The notes beneath the pieces are model-generated. The model was not told the origin of the DNA, ran no database searches, and saw only the letters and a program-made list of their open reading frames with translations. The translations under genes and the position numbers were made by a program. Below are positions 63,682 to 64,000 of a stretch of 64,000 nucleotides of DNA, one piece after another. Each line of letters starts with the position of its first letter. Within the stretch, counting starts at the first letter, position 1. Source of the DNA: Certhia americana (Eukaryota > Chordata > Aves > Passeriformes > Certhiidae); the NCBI GenBank assembly GCA_018697195.1, contig CM031878.1, forward strand, positions 32,435,995-32,499,994. The letters run 5' to 3'.

Positions 63682-64000
63682 TCAGCAAAATGGTATGTCA
63701 CACTCATGTATTTTTGTTCCCCCAAAATAATTTACTCTACTGGGTATTTTGAATCTGAATGCCAGAATGGTACCAATAAAGAATATCAGTATTAAATTAT
63801 TTTTTTAGAAATTGAATATTTGAATTTTGTATTGATATGAAAGATTCCTAGCTTTACTAATCAGTGTGGTATCAGAAGTGTGTAGGAGTAAAACATGTAT
63901 TAATTTATTGATTTTAAGCCCAGTGTTACAGACACTGAAATTTTGGATAGATTGAGAAAACAAATCAGAACATGAAAATGGGACATGGTTCAGAAGCGCC

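Larger units (their letters stand above)
59818..64000 (+). other. ADAMTSL1: ADAMTSL1 intron 5, 5' part (runs off the window)
   Basis: Phase-1 intron starting GTAAGC. The acceptor is not in the window. It holds a GA-rich stretch (about 60893-60960) and a TATC/TAGA repeat (63640-63681). I see no further exon, RNA gene or clear interspersed repeat. Confidence 0.8.

Noticed and set aside
1..64000. Prokaryote-type systems: operons, CRISPR arrays, phage or insertion sequences, tRNA clusters
   Set aside because: The window is vertebrate intronic DNA. I saw no regularly spaced repeats with spacers, no tRNA-like cloverleaf and no bacterial gene density.

Overview
The window is nuclear DNA from a bird. 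It is AT-rich, CpG-poor and repeat-sparse, its interspersed repeats are truncated 3' pieces of CR1 LINEs, and it holds long introns with GT-AG exons. I recognise one protein-coding gene, on the + strand: the 5' part of ADAMTSL1 (ADAMTS-like 1, punctin-1), a secreted extracellular-matrix glycoprotein related to ADAMTS proteases but without a protease domain. Human 9p, where ADAMTSL1 lies, corresponds to the avian Z chromosome, so the window is probably Z-linked (inference).

Layout: 1-5400 is upstream sequence with no gene I can support and one CR1 fragment. About 5400-5858 is a local CpG-rich promoter/5' UTR segment with a perfect 14-unit CTC repeat, an inverted CCAAT box, a GC box and two 'ATG TGA' start-stop elements. 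Exon 1 coding (5859-5915) encodes most of the signal peptide. Intron 1 is 14.5 kb. Exon 2 (20446-20573) and exon 3 (32582-32627) start the first thrombospondin type 1 repeat (TSR1), separated by 12.0 kb. Intron 3 is 10.1 kb. Exon 4 (42756-42992) finishes TSR1 and carries most of the ADAMTS cysteine-rich domain. Intron 4 (16.7 kb) holds an assembly gap, CR1 copies, a probable LTR-derived repeat, a minisatellite, a TG repeat and a strong G-quadruplex motif. Exon 5 (59691-59817) completes the ten-cysteine set and enters the spacer domain. Intron 5 runs off the window. The exons join without a frameshift into 198 codons plus one base (intron phases 0, 2, 0, 0, 1), so the gene looks intact as far as it can be seen.

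There are no tRNA, rRNA, CRISPR or operon-like structures. I found no new multi-gene system. The best leads are the start-stop uORF pair and GA/CT-rich promoter tract, a tandem donor at exon 5, a possible poison exon in intron 1, the gap-spanning duplication, and the G-rich tract in intron 4. Nearly all other open reading frames here are short, begin at non-ATG codons or lie in repeats, and I do not regard them as genes.
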